Source: an uncultured Verrucomicrobiota bacterium (GTDB lineage: Bacteria; Verrucomicrobiota; Verrucomicrobiae; Verrucomicrobiales; DEV007). From it: a stretch of 64,000 nt of DNA. The position numbers and the translations under genes are program-made. Below the pieces are notes generated by a model. The model was given only the letters and a program-made list of their open reading frames with translations. It was not told where the DNA came from and made no database searches. The DNA lies in assembly GCA_902591645.1 (NCBI GenBank), contig CACJBM010000001.1, forward strand, positions 37,389 to 101,388, in the 5' to 3' direction. Below are positions 53,086-61,674 of this stretch, piece by piece (position 1 is the stretch's first letter; each line of letters begins with the position of its first letter).

Positions 53086-54081
53086 TTATTGTTCTGATCG
53101 ATAGACTCTGTATTGCCGGGTCCTCTTCACCGTATTTGAATTATCAGTGAAGTTAGTGATCTGTTCTTCTTCAGTTGAGAGCAAGGAGTCAGGAAGATTT
53201 GATTTCCAAGCACTGAGGTTATCGGAGTATTGGACCTGATAATTAAAGCCTGGTTGCATTTTCCAAGAAATTGTATTCTTTCCGTTTGGTTGACGGATAA
53301 TTGATCTGATCTTAAAAGGGTCTTCAGTAATGGTAAGTTTTTTTGTGTCTGCATAAACTGCCCAATCGTCAAATAGCATCCAGTTGTTTCCCCATCCGGA
53401 ATTGGATGTGCGTTGCCACACGATAGCGATTCCTCCTAGATCAAGTCTTGTATTTCTTTTAGTGAAAGGGGCGTCCTCGAAGATTTGAAATCCACTCAGA
53501 TCGACTGACCAAGTATTATTTTTAAAGTCCACTTCTGCAGCGAGGATCTGTACTTCGTTACGGATGAATTCTTCTCCCGTATCATATTTGTCTCTACCAT
53601 CTTCTCTCCATAAACCGAAAGAGGTTTCTGTGTTATTGTAGGTCAGTGAAGCGAGGTTTGTTCCATTAGAATTAAAAAAACTAATAAAGAAACTGTCTCT
53701 CTGTGGATCGTCATTGCCCTCATCGGAGTCATTAATACCAACAACAGCTTCGAGTCTAACGATATGTTCTCCAGTCCTATCGGGATCATGTCTAATTTGT
53801 CTAAGGACAGTAACGGTATCAGTATTTCCTCCTGGTGAGTTGTATCCGATGAAGGCGCTTTGTCCTAGGCCCTCAACAGCTTCAGGCTCGATCCCATGAG
53901 CGCCACGGCCATTAGAGGTTCCATTCCAGTCATCATAACCTACCAATTCATCATCGCCAGAAGGAGCATCTTCAAAATCAGTGAAGTATAATTCCCTCTC
54001 CGCTAGTGCTAAGGAATTTATTATCAACAATAAAATTGATGAGATGAGTATCTTTGGAAAATTTAGCTTGGGGTGGGGCAT
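53086..54081 (-). CDS. Secreted jelly-roll-like protein with shared C-terminal module
   Basis: 331 aa, signal peptide 1-27. LYFTDFEDAPSGDDELVGYD opens a LamG/jelly-roll-like domain common in Verrucomicrobia (FSDDFEDA-type opening), with FFISFFNSNGTNLASLTYNN and WDRTSNSGWGNNWM-type strands. After residue 265 a short module reads FNYQVQYSDNLSAWKSNL and ends QYRVYRSEQ, like the ends of the CotH protein and the trypsin-like protein. Probably surface-exposed or carbohydrate binding. A strong terminator at 54103-54136 lies upstream, so it likely has its own promoter with the CotH gene downstream. Confidence 0.72.
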   Translation of the reverse strand: MPHPKLNFPKILISSILLLIINSLALAERELYFTDFEDAPSGDDELVGYDDWNGTSNGRGAHGIEPEAVEGLGQSAFIGYNSPGGNTDTVTVLRQIRHDPDRTGEHIVRLEAVVGINDSDEGNDDPQRDSFFISFFNSNGTNLASLTYNNTETSFGLWREDGRDKYDTGEEFIRNEVQILAAEVDFKNNTWSVDLSGFQIFEDAPFTKRNTRLDLGGIAIVWQRTSNSGWGNNWMLFDDWAVYADTKKLTITEDPFKIRSIIRQPNGKNTISWKMQPGFNYQVQYSDNLSAWKSNLPDSLLSTEEEQITNFTDNSNTVKRTRQYRVYRSEQ

Positions 54082-54102
54082 TAAATTATTGGTTTAGGGA
54101 CT

Positions 54103-54136
54103 AAAAAAGCGGCCCCTATGCGAGGGCCGCTTTTTT
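54103..54136. terminator. Bidirectional rho-independent terminator
   Basis: AAAAAAGCGGCCC (54103-54115) and GGGCCGCTTTTTT (54124-54136) form a perfect 13-bp stem with an 8-nt loop. A-run and T-run on either side suit termination from both directions. On the minus strand it closes the EF-hand gene. Confidence 0.88.
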
Positions 54137-54166
54137 AAAATAGTCTGTAATATTTTGATTTAAGAC

Positions 54167-55000
54167 TTATAAGCGGACTTGCACGTCATCACCTTCACCT
54201 TCGTCATCACCTTCGCCTTCGTCATCACCTTCGCCTTCGCCTTCGTCATCGCCTTCGCCTTCGTCATCGCCTTCGCCTTCGTCATCACCTTCGCCTTCGT
54301 CTTTGTCAGGGCGTGGCTTCTTTGGGCCTTTTCCTCCCTTTCCTTTATGGTGACGGCAGTGTCTTAGGTGTAATGTGAATTCATCAGCCGCAATACCACC
54401 ATTTTCGTCATCATCTAATCGAGAAAAAATTCTTTCGATACTCTTGGGGAAGCGTTTAGCAAGGCGCTCAATAGCACCTATTGCACCGAACTCTTCAGCG
54501 CTTAGTGCGCCATCACCGTCAGTGTCAACTTCAGCAAATCTTTCGTTACGCTTTTCTTCGATCTTTGCACGAAGTGCATCACGAGCTGCTTCACGTTCTT
54601 CTTCAGATATTTCTCCATCTTCGTCAGTGTCCCATGAAGCACGCTTTTCTTTGGCGCGATTCTTTCTAGCATCTTTGGCTGCTTGACGCTCTTCTTCATC
54701 CAGAACGCCGTCTTCATTCAGGTCATACTTAACAAGAAATTCAGGAAGATTTCCGTTGCCGAAAACTTTTCCGCCTTCTTCGTCATCGCCTTCTGGCTTT
54801 TCAGGGCGCTCTGGTCTTTCTGGCTTTTCTTGCTCTTCACCTTCTGGCTTTTCAGGGCGCTCTGGTCTTTCTGGCTTTTCCCACTGCTTAGGTGGTTTTG
54901 GGATCCAGCCCCAGCCCCAGCTCCAGCCTTTGTGACCGCCAGCTGATGAGATCGTGACTGTTGCCAAGATGATTGATAAGATAAAAGTTAAGTGTTTCAT
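54167..55000 (-). CDS. Secreted EF-hand protein with acidic hexapeptide tail
   Basis: 277 aa, signal peptide 1-20, then a GWSWGWGWIPKPP stretch and Pro/Glu/Lys-rich repeats of ERPEKPE. Four EF-hand-like loops follow: YDLNEDGVLDEEE, WDTDEDGEISEEE, VDTDGDGALSAEE and LDDDENGGIAADE. The last part is a run of the hexapeptide G-E-G-D-D-E (about seven copies). It is strongly calcium-binding in appearance. It lies in the minus-strand region next to the ECF sigma factor and a membrane-anchored gene, so it may be a target or regulator, but there is no direct evidence. Confidence 0.85.
   Translation of the reverse strand: MKHLTFILSIILATVTISSAGGHKGWSWGWGWIPKPPKQWEKPERPERPEKPEGEEQEKPERPERPEKPEGDDEEGGKVFGNGNLPEFLVKYDLNEDGVLDEEERQAAKDARKNRAKEKRASWDTDEDGEISEEEREAARDALRAKIEEKRNERFAEVDTDGDGALSAEEFGAIGAIERLAKRFPKSIERIFSRLDDDENGGIAADEFTLHLRHCRHHKGKGGKGPKKPRPDKDEGEGDDEGEGDDEGEGDDEGEGEGDDEGEGDDEGEGDDVQVRL
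54184..54303 (-). repeat. Tandem 18-bp repeat encoding the G-E-G-D-D-E tail
   Basis: The unit on the plus strand is close to CTTCGTCATCACCTTCGC, repeated about six times with T/C and A/G variants and one shortened 6-bp insertion. It keeps the reading frame, so copy number can change without frameshift. It is coding repeat, not a CRISPR. Confidence 0.85.
54789..54880. repeat. Exact 41-bp direct repeat in the EF-hand gene
   Basis: Positions 54789-54829 and 54840-54880 are identical, 51 bp apart from start to start (17 codons). They encode the repeated ERPERPEKPE segment, a recent in-frame duplication. Confidence 0.85.
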
Positions 55001-55089
55001 TATGATGTTTTGGGGGTATGAAAATTTCTATATTTTACTTTGTATGTATTATTAGACGTCAGCAACCACTATTTGGTTACAAAATATTC

Positions 55090-55872
55090 TTAATTATTGC
55101 GTAATAAGCGAGAAAAATCGTCGATTTTATTTTTTGCAGCCTTTTCTTCTCGTTCTTTTTGGCTAATGGGCTCATTTCCATTTTCCACTGAGTTTAGAGG
55201 TTTTTCTGTTTCCGGGGTTGTTTTGTCGAGAATTTCTTTAGATTCATCATCGAGTAGGGCCACGACATCATCCCACCAGGCTTCACGATCTAAGGCCTCT
55301 TCTTCGAGAATCATTTTCTGATCCTCATCTAGAATAGAGTAGATTTCAGCTTCTACGTCCGGGACTGGGGATCCAGGCTCTACTCGTGTCTTAATTCCAC
55401 TTAGTAAATTATTGCCGTCGGGATTCAGTGATGGATGAAATGTGGGTAAGGATTTGGCCAGTATTGGGAAAATAAAGTCTTGCTGTTCTTCTGTAAGATT
55501 CAGTTTTTCAGTTAATTCATCAAGTCGCTTATTGGCCTGTTTTTCAACTACCAGAGCACGGGCCGTGAGTTGTTTTCGCGTGAGTTCAGGTTCCTTAATT
55601 GTTCGGGTTGGTGGGATTTTATTGCCTTGATCAGAATTAGATAATTTAGGTTCTTTATTATCAATTAGCGGATTCTTTCTGGATCCTAGGCTGACATTTG
55701 ACTTCTGAAGTGTGGCCTTTTCCGACTTGGCTACCCCTGATTCAGATTTATTTGGTTGTGACGTTTTTCCGTTAGGGTCAACTGGAATGGATTGAGGAAC
55801 ATAACTATAAATAAAAATCGCTAGCAAAGCTACAGTGCCACTGATGATATATGTTTTAACAGATATTTTCAT
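55090..55872 (-). CDS. Membrane-anchored protein next to the ECF sigma factor (possible regulator)
   Basis: 260 aa. A hydrophobic helix at 9-25 (IISGTVALLAIFIYSYV) is followed by a Ser/Lys-rich linker. A helical part (about 95-240) contains ANKRLDELTEKLNLTEEQQD and ILDEDQKMILEEEALDREAW, resembling Spy/CpxP or zinc-resistance-associated proteins that sense misfolding. It directly follows the sigma factor gene on the same strand (64 bp), an order typical of sigma/anti-sigma pairs. I see no recognisable anti-sigma domain, so the role is inferred from position only. Confidence 0.72.
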   Translation of the reverse strand: MKISVKTYIISGTVALLAIFIYSYVPQSIPVDPNGKTSQPNKSESGVAKSEKATLQKSNVSLGSRKNPLIDNKEPKLSNSDQGNKIPPTRTIKEPELTRKQLTARALVVEKQANKRLDELTEKLNLTEEQQDFIFPILAKSLPTFHPSLNPDGNNLLSGIKTRVEPGSPVPDVEAEIYSILDEDQKMILEEEALDREAWWDDVVALLDDESKEILDKTTPETEKPLNSVENGNEPISQKEREEKAAKNKIDDFSRLLRNN

Positions 55873-55935
55873 TAGACCTATAAAAAGAGTTTATGCAGAA
55901 AACGGACCATTTCATCCTTAATTGAATTTGTACTA

Positions 55936-56535
55936 TCAGTTCGCAATTCCTACTGAACTTAATGGCTTTAAAGGATTTTTTTCAAGATTTACCATTGCTA
56001 ATTGTAGTTTTTTCCGAGCACGCATCTTCGTCACCTTCACTTTTGATTCGGACCAGCCCGTTAATTGGCATACTTCTTTGACCGTTTTTTCTTTTAGTTC
56101 CATTAATCGGACCACGGTACGTTCTTGCTCATTGAGAGTTGAAAGGAGTTCTTGAATCAATTCTTCGATTAATTCGTTTTCTGTTGCTTTGGGCCTTCTT
56201 GAATAGCTTAATTTTGGTTTAATAGCTGTTTGAACTGCTCTTTCTCCATAAATGAGCTCTGGTCTTATCTTTTTTTTCCTGAGTCGATCATAGCAGGTAT
56301 TGACTGCAATTTTTGATGCCCAGTGGTCGAAAGGTTTTTCGCCGGCATATTGATGAATCTTGGAAAATATTTTCATGAATATTTCCTGTAAAAGATCCTG
56401 TTTTTCATCACCTAGGGTGAGATTTTTCCGGGCAATAGGCTCAAGTACTGGATAAAGTATATCAATTAGTTCCTCGCAGGCATGCTCATTGCCTCTTCTT
56501 GCAAGGGAAACAATGCGATTTACTGGATTTTCCAT
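55936..56535 (-). CDS. ECF-type RNA polymerase sigma factor
   Basis: 199 aa. Region 2 (about 1-85): LARRGNEHACEELIDILYP, KQDLLQEIFMKIFSKIHQY with the core-binding DxxQE, and FDHWASKIAVNTCYDRLRKK. Region 4 (about 125-180): LLSTLNEQERTVVRLMELKE and a helix-turn-helix with VCQLTGWSESKVKVTKMRAR. It likely controls the membrane-anchored gene and perhaps the EF-hand gene downstream. The N-terminal LVSLARRGN opening is typical of Verrucomicrobial ECF factors. Confidence 0.93.
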   Translation of the reverse strand: MENPVNRIVSLARRGNEHACEELIDILYPVLEPIARKNLTLGDEKQDLLQEIFMKIFSKIHQYAGEKPFDHWASKIAVNTCYDRLRKKKIRPELIYGERAVQTAIKPKLSYSRRPKATENELIEELIQELLSTLNEQERTVVRLMELKEKTVKEVCQLTGWSESKVKVTKMRARKKLQLAMVNLEKNPLKPLSSVGIAN

Positions 56536-56690
56536 GTTAAAAATTAACGTATTTACATAATAAACACAGAAACATTACTCGAACATGAAGATGATTTGTT
56601 TTTTAATCAATAATTGGCTCTAAATGGAGGTTTTTTTTGCGGCCACTCAAATCATTGACGATCAGGTGGCAGGGGTTACAATCTGAACCA

Positions 56691-57335
56691 ATGAGAGCGC
56701 TTTACCTGTTATTTGTTTTTGGATTCGTACAATTTGTGGATCCTGCTAATGCGCAAGACGGTGGTCCGATTGGTTGGACCAAGGAGGAGATAGTAGCACA
56801 GTTTGGTGAGCCCATAGGAGATGCAACGAAGGCACTCTTGGACAGTGATGGGACAAAGGCAGATGTTTTTAACGCTGCGAACTTCGGCTTCGATTTTAAC
56901 GTCGAGTACAAAGACAATATTGCGTGGGTAGTGACTTTTCATGGAAGAAAAGTTCGTAGAAGCATGGCTGATTCGTTGGTTGCACTGAACTGCGGTCCTA
57001 AGGTTGCGACTGGTGAATTTTTAAGTGGTAAGTACTGGATAGAAAAAGAAAAAAAAATACATGCATTTTATTATTCAGCACCGATGCCGAGGCTAGTCGT
57101 TATGACAGAAAAAAGCCTCGAGTCGAAGAGGACTCCGAGGGAGATTATTTTGAAAGCTCTTCCCAATGTTTTATCCTCTGCTGCTGGCAATCAGAAGCAG
57201 GCCCTTTCTGGAACAAAGAATGATCCCTTTGCGCAATTTCGTAAGGGAGGTGGCGCATCTTCAGAAAAGAGCGAAGAGGATCCTAAGAAAGAATCAGATC
57301 CCAAGGAAGAGCCTGAAAAGAGTAAGAGTTTGTAG
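56691..57335 (+). CDS. Secreted hypothetical protein
   Basis: From the ATG at 56691 the protein is 214 aa with a signal peptide (MRALYLLFVFGFVQFVDPANA); the frame reaches upstream to a TTG at 56637, judged unlikely. WTKEEIVAQFGEPIGDATKA resembles the opening of small secreted proteins that begin GxTxxEVxxxLGxP (SmpA/OmlA-like fold), which often sit in the envelope. The last 35 residues are charged and rich in E, K, S and P. No family is assigned. It diverges from the ECF sigma gene and converges with the SDR gene. Confidence 0.68.
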   Translation: MRALYLLFVFGFVQFVDPANAQDGGPIGWTKEEIVAQFGEPIGDATKALLDSDGTKADVFNAANFGFDFNVEYKDNIAWVVTFHGRKVRRSMADSLVALNCGPKVATGEFLSGKYWIEKEKKIHAFYYSAPMPRLVVMTEKSLESKRTPREIILKALPNVLSSAAGNQKQALSGTKNDPFAQFRKGGGASSEKSEEDPKKESDPKEEPEKSKSL

Positions 57336-57344
57336 GCCCTTTGC

Positions 57345-58124
57345 TCAGATAGTCATGCTTGCGTAACCTCCGTCCACGACTATCTCGGCTCCAGTAACAA
57401 AGCTACTCGCTTTTTCTGATGCGAGAAATAGTGTCGCACCGATCAGCTCTTCTGAGTCTCCGAACCTCTGCATGGGAGTGTGTCCCATGATAGAAGCGAC
57501 TCGATCTTCGGTGAGAACCTTGCGGTTTTGTTCCGCGGGAAAAAAACCAGGAACGAGCGTATTTACACGGATCCCTTCCTTTGCCCATTCCCTTGCCAGA
57601 TTTTTACTGATGTTATGGACGGCAGCTTTAGTCATTGAATAAGTGAAGACTCTAGAGAGGGGAATAACTCCAGACATGGATCCGACATTAATGATCGATG
57701 CACTGATGTTATTTTCTAAGAAATACTTCCCGAACACTTGGCAAGTGACAAAGACTGCTTTGGAGTTTGTTTCAAAGATCTTATCAAATTCTTCTTCTGG
57801 GACCTCAAGGAATGGTGTTGGTGAGTTAATTCCTGCACCATTAACTAAGAGATCGCATTTTTCTGAACGGTTGATGATTTCTGTGAGAAGAGACTCAATA
57901 GAATCTTTTTGTGTGACGTCAGCTTCAAGGAAGTAAGCCCTACCGCCGGAATCTTCGATATTTGCGATTCTTGATTTGGCCTTGTCCTCATTGCGGCCCA
58001 CGATCACAACTTCAGCTCCGGCTTTTGATAGTCCCTCGGCCATGGTTCCGCAAAGTTCACCTGTGCCTCCAATCACAGCTGCAGTCTTTCCTTCTAATGA
58101 GAATATTGAATCAATGTAAGACAT
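57345..58124 (-). CDS. SDR family oxidoreductase, likely sugar-acid (gluconate 5-dehydrogenase/KduD type)
   Basis: 259 aa. [18 protein letters not shown] is the NAD-binding glycine motif, NGAGINSP the NAG motif, and [10 protein letters not shown] with YSMTKAAV supplies the catalytic Ser and Yxxx[14 protein letters not shown] ends a classical SDR. The wording [19 protein letters not shown] and [18 protein letters not shown] resembles gluconate 5-dehydrogenase, mannonate or 2-deoxygluconate 3-dehydrogenase types. It is 5 bp from the kinase gene. Interconversion of a ketoaldonate or a 3-deoxy-hexulosonate is likely. Confidence 0.9.
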   Translation of the reverse strand: MSYIDSIFSLEGKTAAVIGGTGELCGTMAEGLSKAGAEVVIVGRNEDKAKSRIANIEDSGGRAYFLEADVTQKDSIESLLTEIINRSEKCDLLVNGAGINSPTPFLEVPEEEFDKIFETNSKAVFVTCQVFGKYFLENNISASIINVGSMSGVIPLSRVFTYSMTKAAVHNISKNLAREWAKEGIRVNTLVPGFFPAEQNRKVLTEDRVASIMGHTPMQRFGDSEELIGATLFLASEKASSFVTGAEIVVDGGYASMTI

Positions 58125-58129
58125 AAGGA

Positions 58130-59227
58130 TTACCTGTCTACGCGTGCACTTCCTCCACTCACTAATTTTTCAACTTCTTCCAGAGTCGCCATGGTCGTGT
58201 CTCCGGGAGTCGTCATTGCTAGTGCCCCATGAGCTGCTCCGTATTCGACGGCGAGTTGTGGGTCATTGTGCTTAAGGAATCCATAAATGAGTCCACTCGC
58301 GAATGAATCTCCACCGCCGACCCGATCAAATATTTCAAGGTCCGGTCTGTGCGAAGCTTCGTAAAATTCCCCGTCATGCCATGCGATAGCCCCCCAATCA
58401 TTCACTGACGCGGTTTTCACTTCACGAAGTGTCGTTGCAGTCGCCTTGAAATTTGGGAATTCGGTCACGGCCTGACCGATCATCTGTTTGAAGTTTTCAA
58501 CGTTCAGGCCAGAAATATTTGCATCGACTCCCTCCACTTCAAAACCAAGACACGCAGTGAAGTCTTCCTCGTTGCCGATCATTACGTCTACGGACTTTGC
58601 AATTTCCCGATTTACCTCCTGTGCCCTCTCCTGACCTCCAATCGATTTCCATAGCGATGGTCTGTAGTTAAGGTCGTAGCTGATGATGGTCCCATGCTCC
58701 TTCGCTTTCTTGCATGCTTCAATGACCAATTCGGCAGTCGTTTCAGAGAGCGCTGCGAAGATGCCTCCGGTATGGAACCACTGTGAGCCCTGCTCTCCAA
58801 AAATGTGATCCCAGTCAATGTCTCCGGGCTTCATTTGTGAGGCTGCTGTGTGACCACGGTCAGAGGTTCCCTTCGCTCCGCGTATGCCGAATCCTCTCTC
58901 CGTAAAATTTATCCCGTTCCTCACTTCGCGACCGATTCCATCAAAATCAATCCACTGCACAAATTCAGTGTCGACACCACCTTGCAGAATGAAATCTTCA
59001 ATGAGCCTGCCCATTTCATTTTCTGCGAACGCTGTGACGACCGCTGTTTTCATTCCAAAGCAACGTCTCAGGCCACGGGCCACATTATATTCTCCGCCAC
59101 CTTCCCAGGCATTGAATTGTCTGGCCGTTCTTACTCTGCCCTCTCCGGGATCGAGCCTAAGCATGATTTCACCGAGTGAAATCTCGGTATATTTGCATTC
59201 AGAAGGTGATTTTATATCGAGTGCCAT
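58130..59227 (-). CDS. PfkB-type sugar kinase, likely 2-dehydro-3-deoxygluconokinase
   Basis: 365 aa. [20 protein letters not shown] opens like KdgK, and [16 protein letters not shown] is the sugar-binding GGxxxNVA motif. DLNYRPSLW and [10 protein letters not shown] follow, and [17 protein letters not shown] is the GAGD-like PfkB signature with catalytic Asp. Its likely reaction is phosphorylation of 2-keto-3-deoxygluconate for cleavage by KDPG aldolase. It sits in the minus-strand sugar-acid run with an SDR, an Ldh-family reductase and a 2-hydroxyacid dehydrogenase. Confidence 0.88.
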   Translation of the reverse strand: MALDIKSPSECKYTEISLGEIMLRLDPGEGRVRTARQFNAWEGGGEYNVARGLRRCFGMKTAVVTAFAENEMGRLIEDFILQGGVDTEFVQWIDFDGIGREVRNGINFTERGFGIRGAKGTSDRGHTAASQMKPGDIDWDHIFGEQGSQWFHTGGIFAALSETTAELVIEACKKAKEHGTIISYDLNYRPSLWKSIGGQERAQEVNREIAKSVDVMIGNEEDFTACLGFEVEGVDANISGLNVENFKQMIGQAVTEFPNFKATATTLREVKTASVNDWGAIAWHDGEFYEASHRPDLEIFDRVGGGDSFASGLIYGFLKHNDPQLAVEYGAAHGALAMTTPGDTTMATLEEVEKLVSGGSARVDR

Positions 59228-59307
59228 GGGGCGCCGATAATAGCGCTTCCATTGCCCATGTAAACTGCTTCTTCATTAAGAAGCGTCATTATTATGAAAA
59301 TATGGGA

Positions 59308-60402
59308 CTATTTATCGAAATTAGGTAATGCTTCAATGTCCCAGGGATCCGCATTGATCTGTTCTGCGAGATCATTAAATTCGGCAATTTCTGCGGCAGA
59401 AAAAAGCAGTCCTCCGGCCTCTTTGGTCCGGGTAGCTGCCTCTGCAAAGTCCTGTCCGGGCAGAAAAATGCTTTCATTGCCGTGACCCTTGATATCTTCA
59501 ATCACAGCTCTGACATTTTCTTGTTGGTTTCGTCCACAAGCGAAGGCTCCACTACTGACTGCATCAGGATGAATGACCTGAAAATAAAAACTAGGAGTTC
59601 GTTTTTCTCCTTCAGGAATTTCTCGAGACCTGAGCGTTGGTAGAGAACCTCCAATGAATGAGGCCAGTATTTCATTAATGAGTGCCATGCCGTAACCTTT
59701 GTGCGCACCGAAAGGGACAAGGTACGCGGCCTTTTCAGGATCTGTCGTCGGATTCCCGTTCTCATCGACGGCTGCATTTTCGGGCAACGGCTGACCTTCT
59801 CTTTTCAGCTGTTGGACTCTTCCCATGGCGACAACTGACGTTGCCCAGTCAATGACGATGGGAAATCCGATCGAATCGGCTGTAGGAAATCCCCAGCTAT
59901 GAGGATTGGTTCCAAGTGTCGGATGCTTGCCCATGAATGGCACGACCTCGGCCAGTCCTGCCGTGCAGTTCGTATAAGCGATGTATCCTCGATTTGCTGC
60001 GTCCAGAACGTATCCTCCTCCCCAGAGATAATGAAAGGCATTGTCGACGGATACTTGCCCGATTCCGTACTTATCTGCTAGTTCGATACACCTTTCGATG
60101 GCCTGGTAAGCAACGCTCTGTCCTAGTTTTTTATTGCAGTTCCATGTTTCGCTCGCCTTAAAGTTCTTTTCTATTATTTCGATCTCGGCTCCTGGAGTGC
60201 AACCGTCATTGCCTGAACCAAACAACTCGTCCAGATGAATCGCTTTCAGTGCATTGTGCGTTCGAACGCCGTGGGTTGATGCGAAGGAGCAGAATCTGGC
60301 AGCATCATTCGATTCTGCTTCAGTAAATCCCCTTTGTTGGTAGGCCTTACTGACTAGTGAATTGTGTTCACTTTCTTGGACGATATAGAATTTTTCTTTC
60401 AT
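59308..60402 (-). CDS. Ldh family (malate/L-lactate/2,3-diketogulonate reductase-type) oxidoreductase
   Basis: The ATG at 60402 (MKEKFYIVQESEHNSL) gives 364 aa and sits 5 bp after the 2-hydroxyacid dehydrogenase stop; a longer start to 60450 would overlap that gene. FCSFASTHGVRTHNALKAI carries the catalytic His and Arg of the family (THGVRTH). GIGQVSVDNAFHYLWGGGYV, GTNPHSWGFPT and PFGAHKGYGMALINEIL match. These NAD(P)H enzymes act on malate, ureidoglycolate, 2,3-diketo-L-gulonate or related keto acids. Context suggests a sugar-derived keto acid. Confidence 0.9.
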   Translation of the reverse strand: MKEKFYIVQESEHNSLVSKAYQQRGFTEAESNDAARFCSFASTHGVRTHNALKAIHLDELFGSGNDGCTPGAEIEIIEKNFKASETWNCNKKLGQSVAYQAIERCIELADKYGIGQVSVDNAFHYLWGGGYVLDAANRGYIAYTNCTAGLAEVVPFMGKHPTLGTNPHSWGFPTADSIGFPIVIDWATSVVAMGRVQQLKREGQPLPENAAVDENGNPTTDPEKAAYLVPFGAHKGYGMALINEILASFIGGSLPTLRSREIPEGEKRTPSFYFQVIHPDAVSSGAFACGRNQQENVRAVIEDIKGHGNESIFLPGQDFAEAATRTKEAGGLLFSAAEIAEFNDLAEQINADPWDIEALPNFDK

Positions 60403-60406
60403 ATTT

Positions 60407-61381
60407 TTATGAATCAAATTTGTTGGCCTGAGTGTAATCATCTTTTCCATTTAAGAATGATATCAGGTTTCGAGTGGCCATTCCGGCCTGTCTTTCTACA
60501 GACTCATGAGTTCTAGAGGCAATGTGTGAAGTGATAATACAGTTAGGGGCATCTAGAAGTGGATGATTTTCCTGAGGTGGTTCGCTGTCCAAGACATCAG
60601 TCCCATATCCCCCGACTCTCCCACTCAACAATCCTTCCTTCATCGCTTCAGCTTCGACTAGTTCACCTCGCGCGCAGTTGATCACAATCACGTTATCCTT
60701 CATTTGCTCTATCTTTGAGGAGTTGATCATTCCGTGCGTTTCATCGTTAAGAAAACAGTGCAAAGAAACAATATCAGAACCGCAAAGGACCTCGTCCATG
60801 TTTGAACATTTTCTTATTCCGTGATCATTAGCAAAATCCTCATCAAAGAAGGGATCATAAGCAATGATATTTAATCCGAAAGCACTTGCACGGATAGCGA
60901 CTTCTTTGCCGATCCTTCCGAGCCCGATGATGCCTATCGTTTTACCAAGTATTTCATTTCCGACCGGTTTTTTCCAACCCGATTTCCAGGCACCTGAAGA
61001 GACTTCATTCGCGTTCGAGTGAATTTTTTTAGTCAGGCCGAGTAGGAGGCCGAAGCAGTGTTCCGCGACTGTTGTGTGATTGACTCCTGGAGTGAATAGT
61101 ACCGGTATTTTTTTTGCGGTGGCATGTTCGACATTAATTTTATCGAGTCCGATTCCGTATTTGCTAATTACCTTGAGCCGTGGCAGGGATTTATTAATGA
61201 CCTCTTCAGTTATCGCGTCATCACCACAAAGGAAACCATCAAATTCTCCCGCCAGCTCAAGCATTTTTTCTTCGGGTAGAGGCCCGCGTTCTCTGGCAAT
61301 TTCCCAACCAGTTGAGGATAGAAGGTCATGGTGTGGCCCGGGAGTGTCTTGATAAGATGTAGTGGTTAACAGTATTCGCAT
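60407..61381 (-). CDS. D-isomer-specific 2-hydroxyacid dehydrogenase
   Basis: 324 aa. IGIIGLGRIGKEVAIRA is the NAD-binding GxGxxG motif, VINCARGELVE holds the catalytic Arg, DVLDSEPPQENHPL the Glu and ITSHIASRTHESVER the His. TPGVNHTTVAEHCFGLLLGL fits the phosphoglycerate dehydrogenase-like branch, but there is no ACT domain, so serine synthesis is not implied. First gene of the minus-strand sugar-acid run. It could reduce a 2-ketoaldonate or oxidise a 2-hydroxy acid. Confidence 0.9.
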   Translation of the reverse strand: MRILLTTTSYQDTPGPHHDLLSSTGWEIARERGPLPEEKMLELAGEFDGFLCGDDAITEEVINKSLPRLKVISKYGIGLDKINVEHATAKKIPVLFTPGVNHTTVAEHCFGLLLGLTKKIHSNANEVSSGAWKSGWKKPVGNEILGKTIGIIGLGRIGKEVAIRASAFGLNIIAYDPFFDEDFANDHGIRKCSNMDEVLCGSDIVSLHCFLNDETHGMINSSKIEQMKDNVIVINCARGELVEAEAMKEGLLSGRVGGYGTDVLDSEPPQENHPLLDAPNCIITSHIASRTHESVERQAGMATRNLISFLNGKDDYTQANKFDS

Positions 61382-61440
61382 AGTGTAGGCTATATTCAGT
61401 TTCGATTTTTAGTCTTCAGTCAAGTAAAGTGAACGATAAA

Positions 61441-61674
61441 ATGAAAATGGAAGCCGGTCAGCAGCCCTTGGACCGGTTTATGGATGAGGCTGATTTAAAG
61501 AATAATGATTTAGTTAAGTGTTCTAAGGAGGGTTTAACACATAAGCAGGTTTCTAAGGCAAGGAAAGGTCGTAGGATTACACAAAGAATGCAAAAAAAGA
61601 TTCTATGCGCATGGAATGACCTTACTGGAGAGAAGAGGGAAATGAATGAGCTTTTCAATTATCGTGGGCGGTGA
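61441..61674 (+). CDS. Small putative DNA-binding (HTH-like) protein
   Basis: 77 aa from the ATG at 61441; a GTG at 61429 is also possible. PLDRFMDEADLKNNDLVKCS and LTHKQVSKARKGRRITQRMQ read like a short helix-turn-helix (XRE-type) with a basic recognition helix. Similar small proteins occur in Verrucomicrobia, as I remember. Its stop shares a base with the start of the FAD oxidoreductase (TGATG), so the two are translationally coupled. Confidence 0.65.
   Translation: MKMEAGQQPLDRFMDEADLKNNDLVKCSKEGLTHKQVSKARKGRRITQRMQKKILCAWNDLTGEKREMNELFNYRGR

Noticed and set aside
54184..54303. Regular short repeats that could look like a CRISPR array
   Set aside because: The 18-bp units have no unique spacers and encode an in-frame acidic hexapeptide repeat in a real gene.
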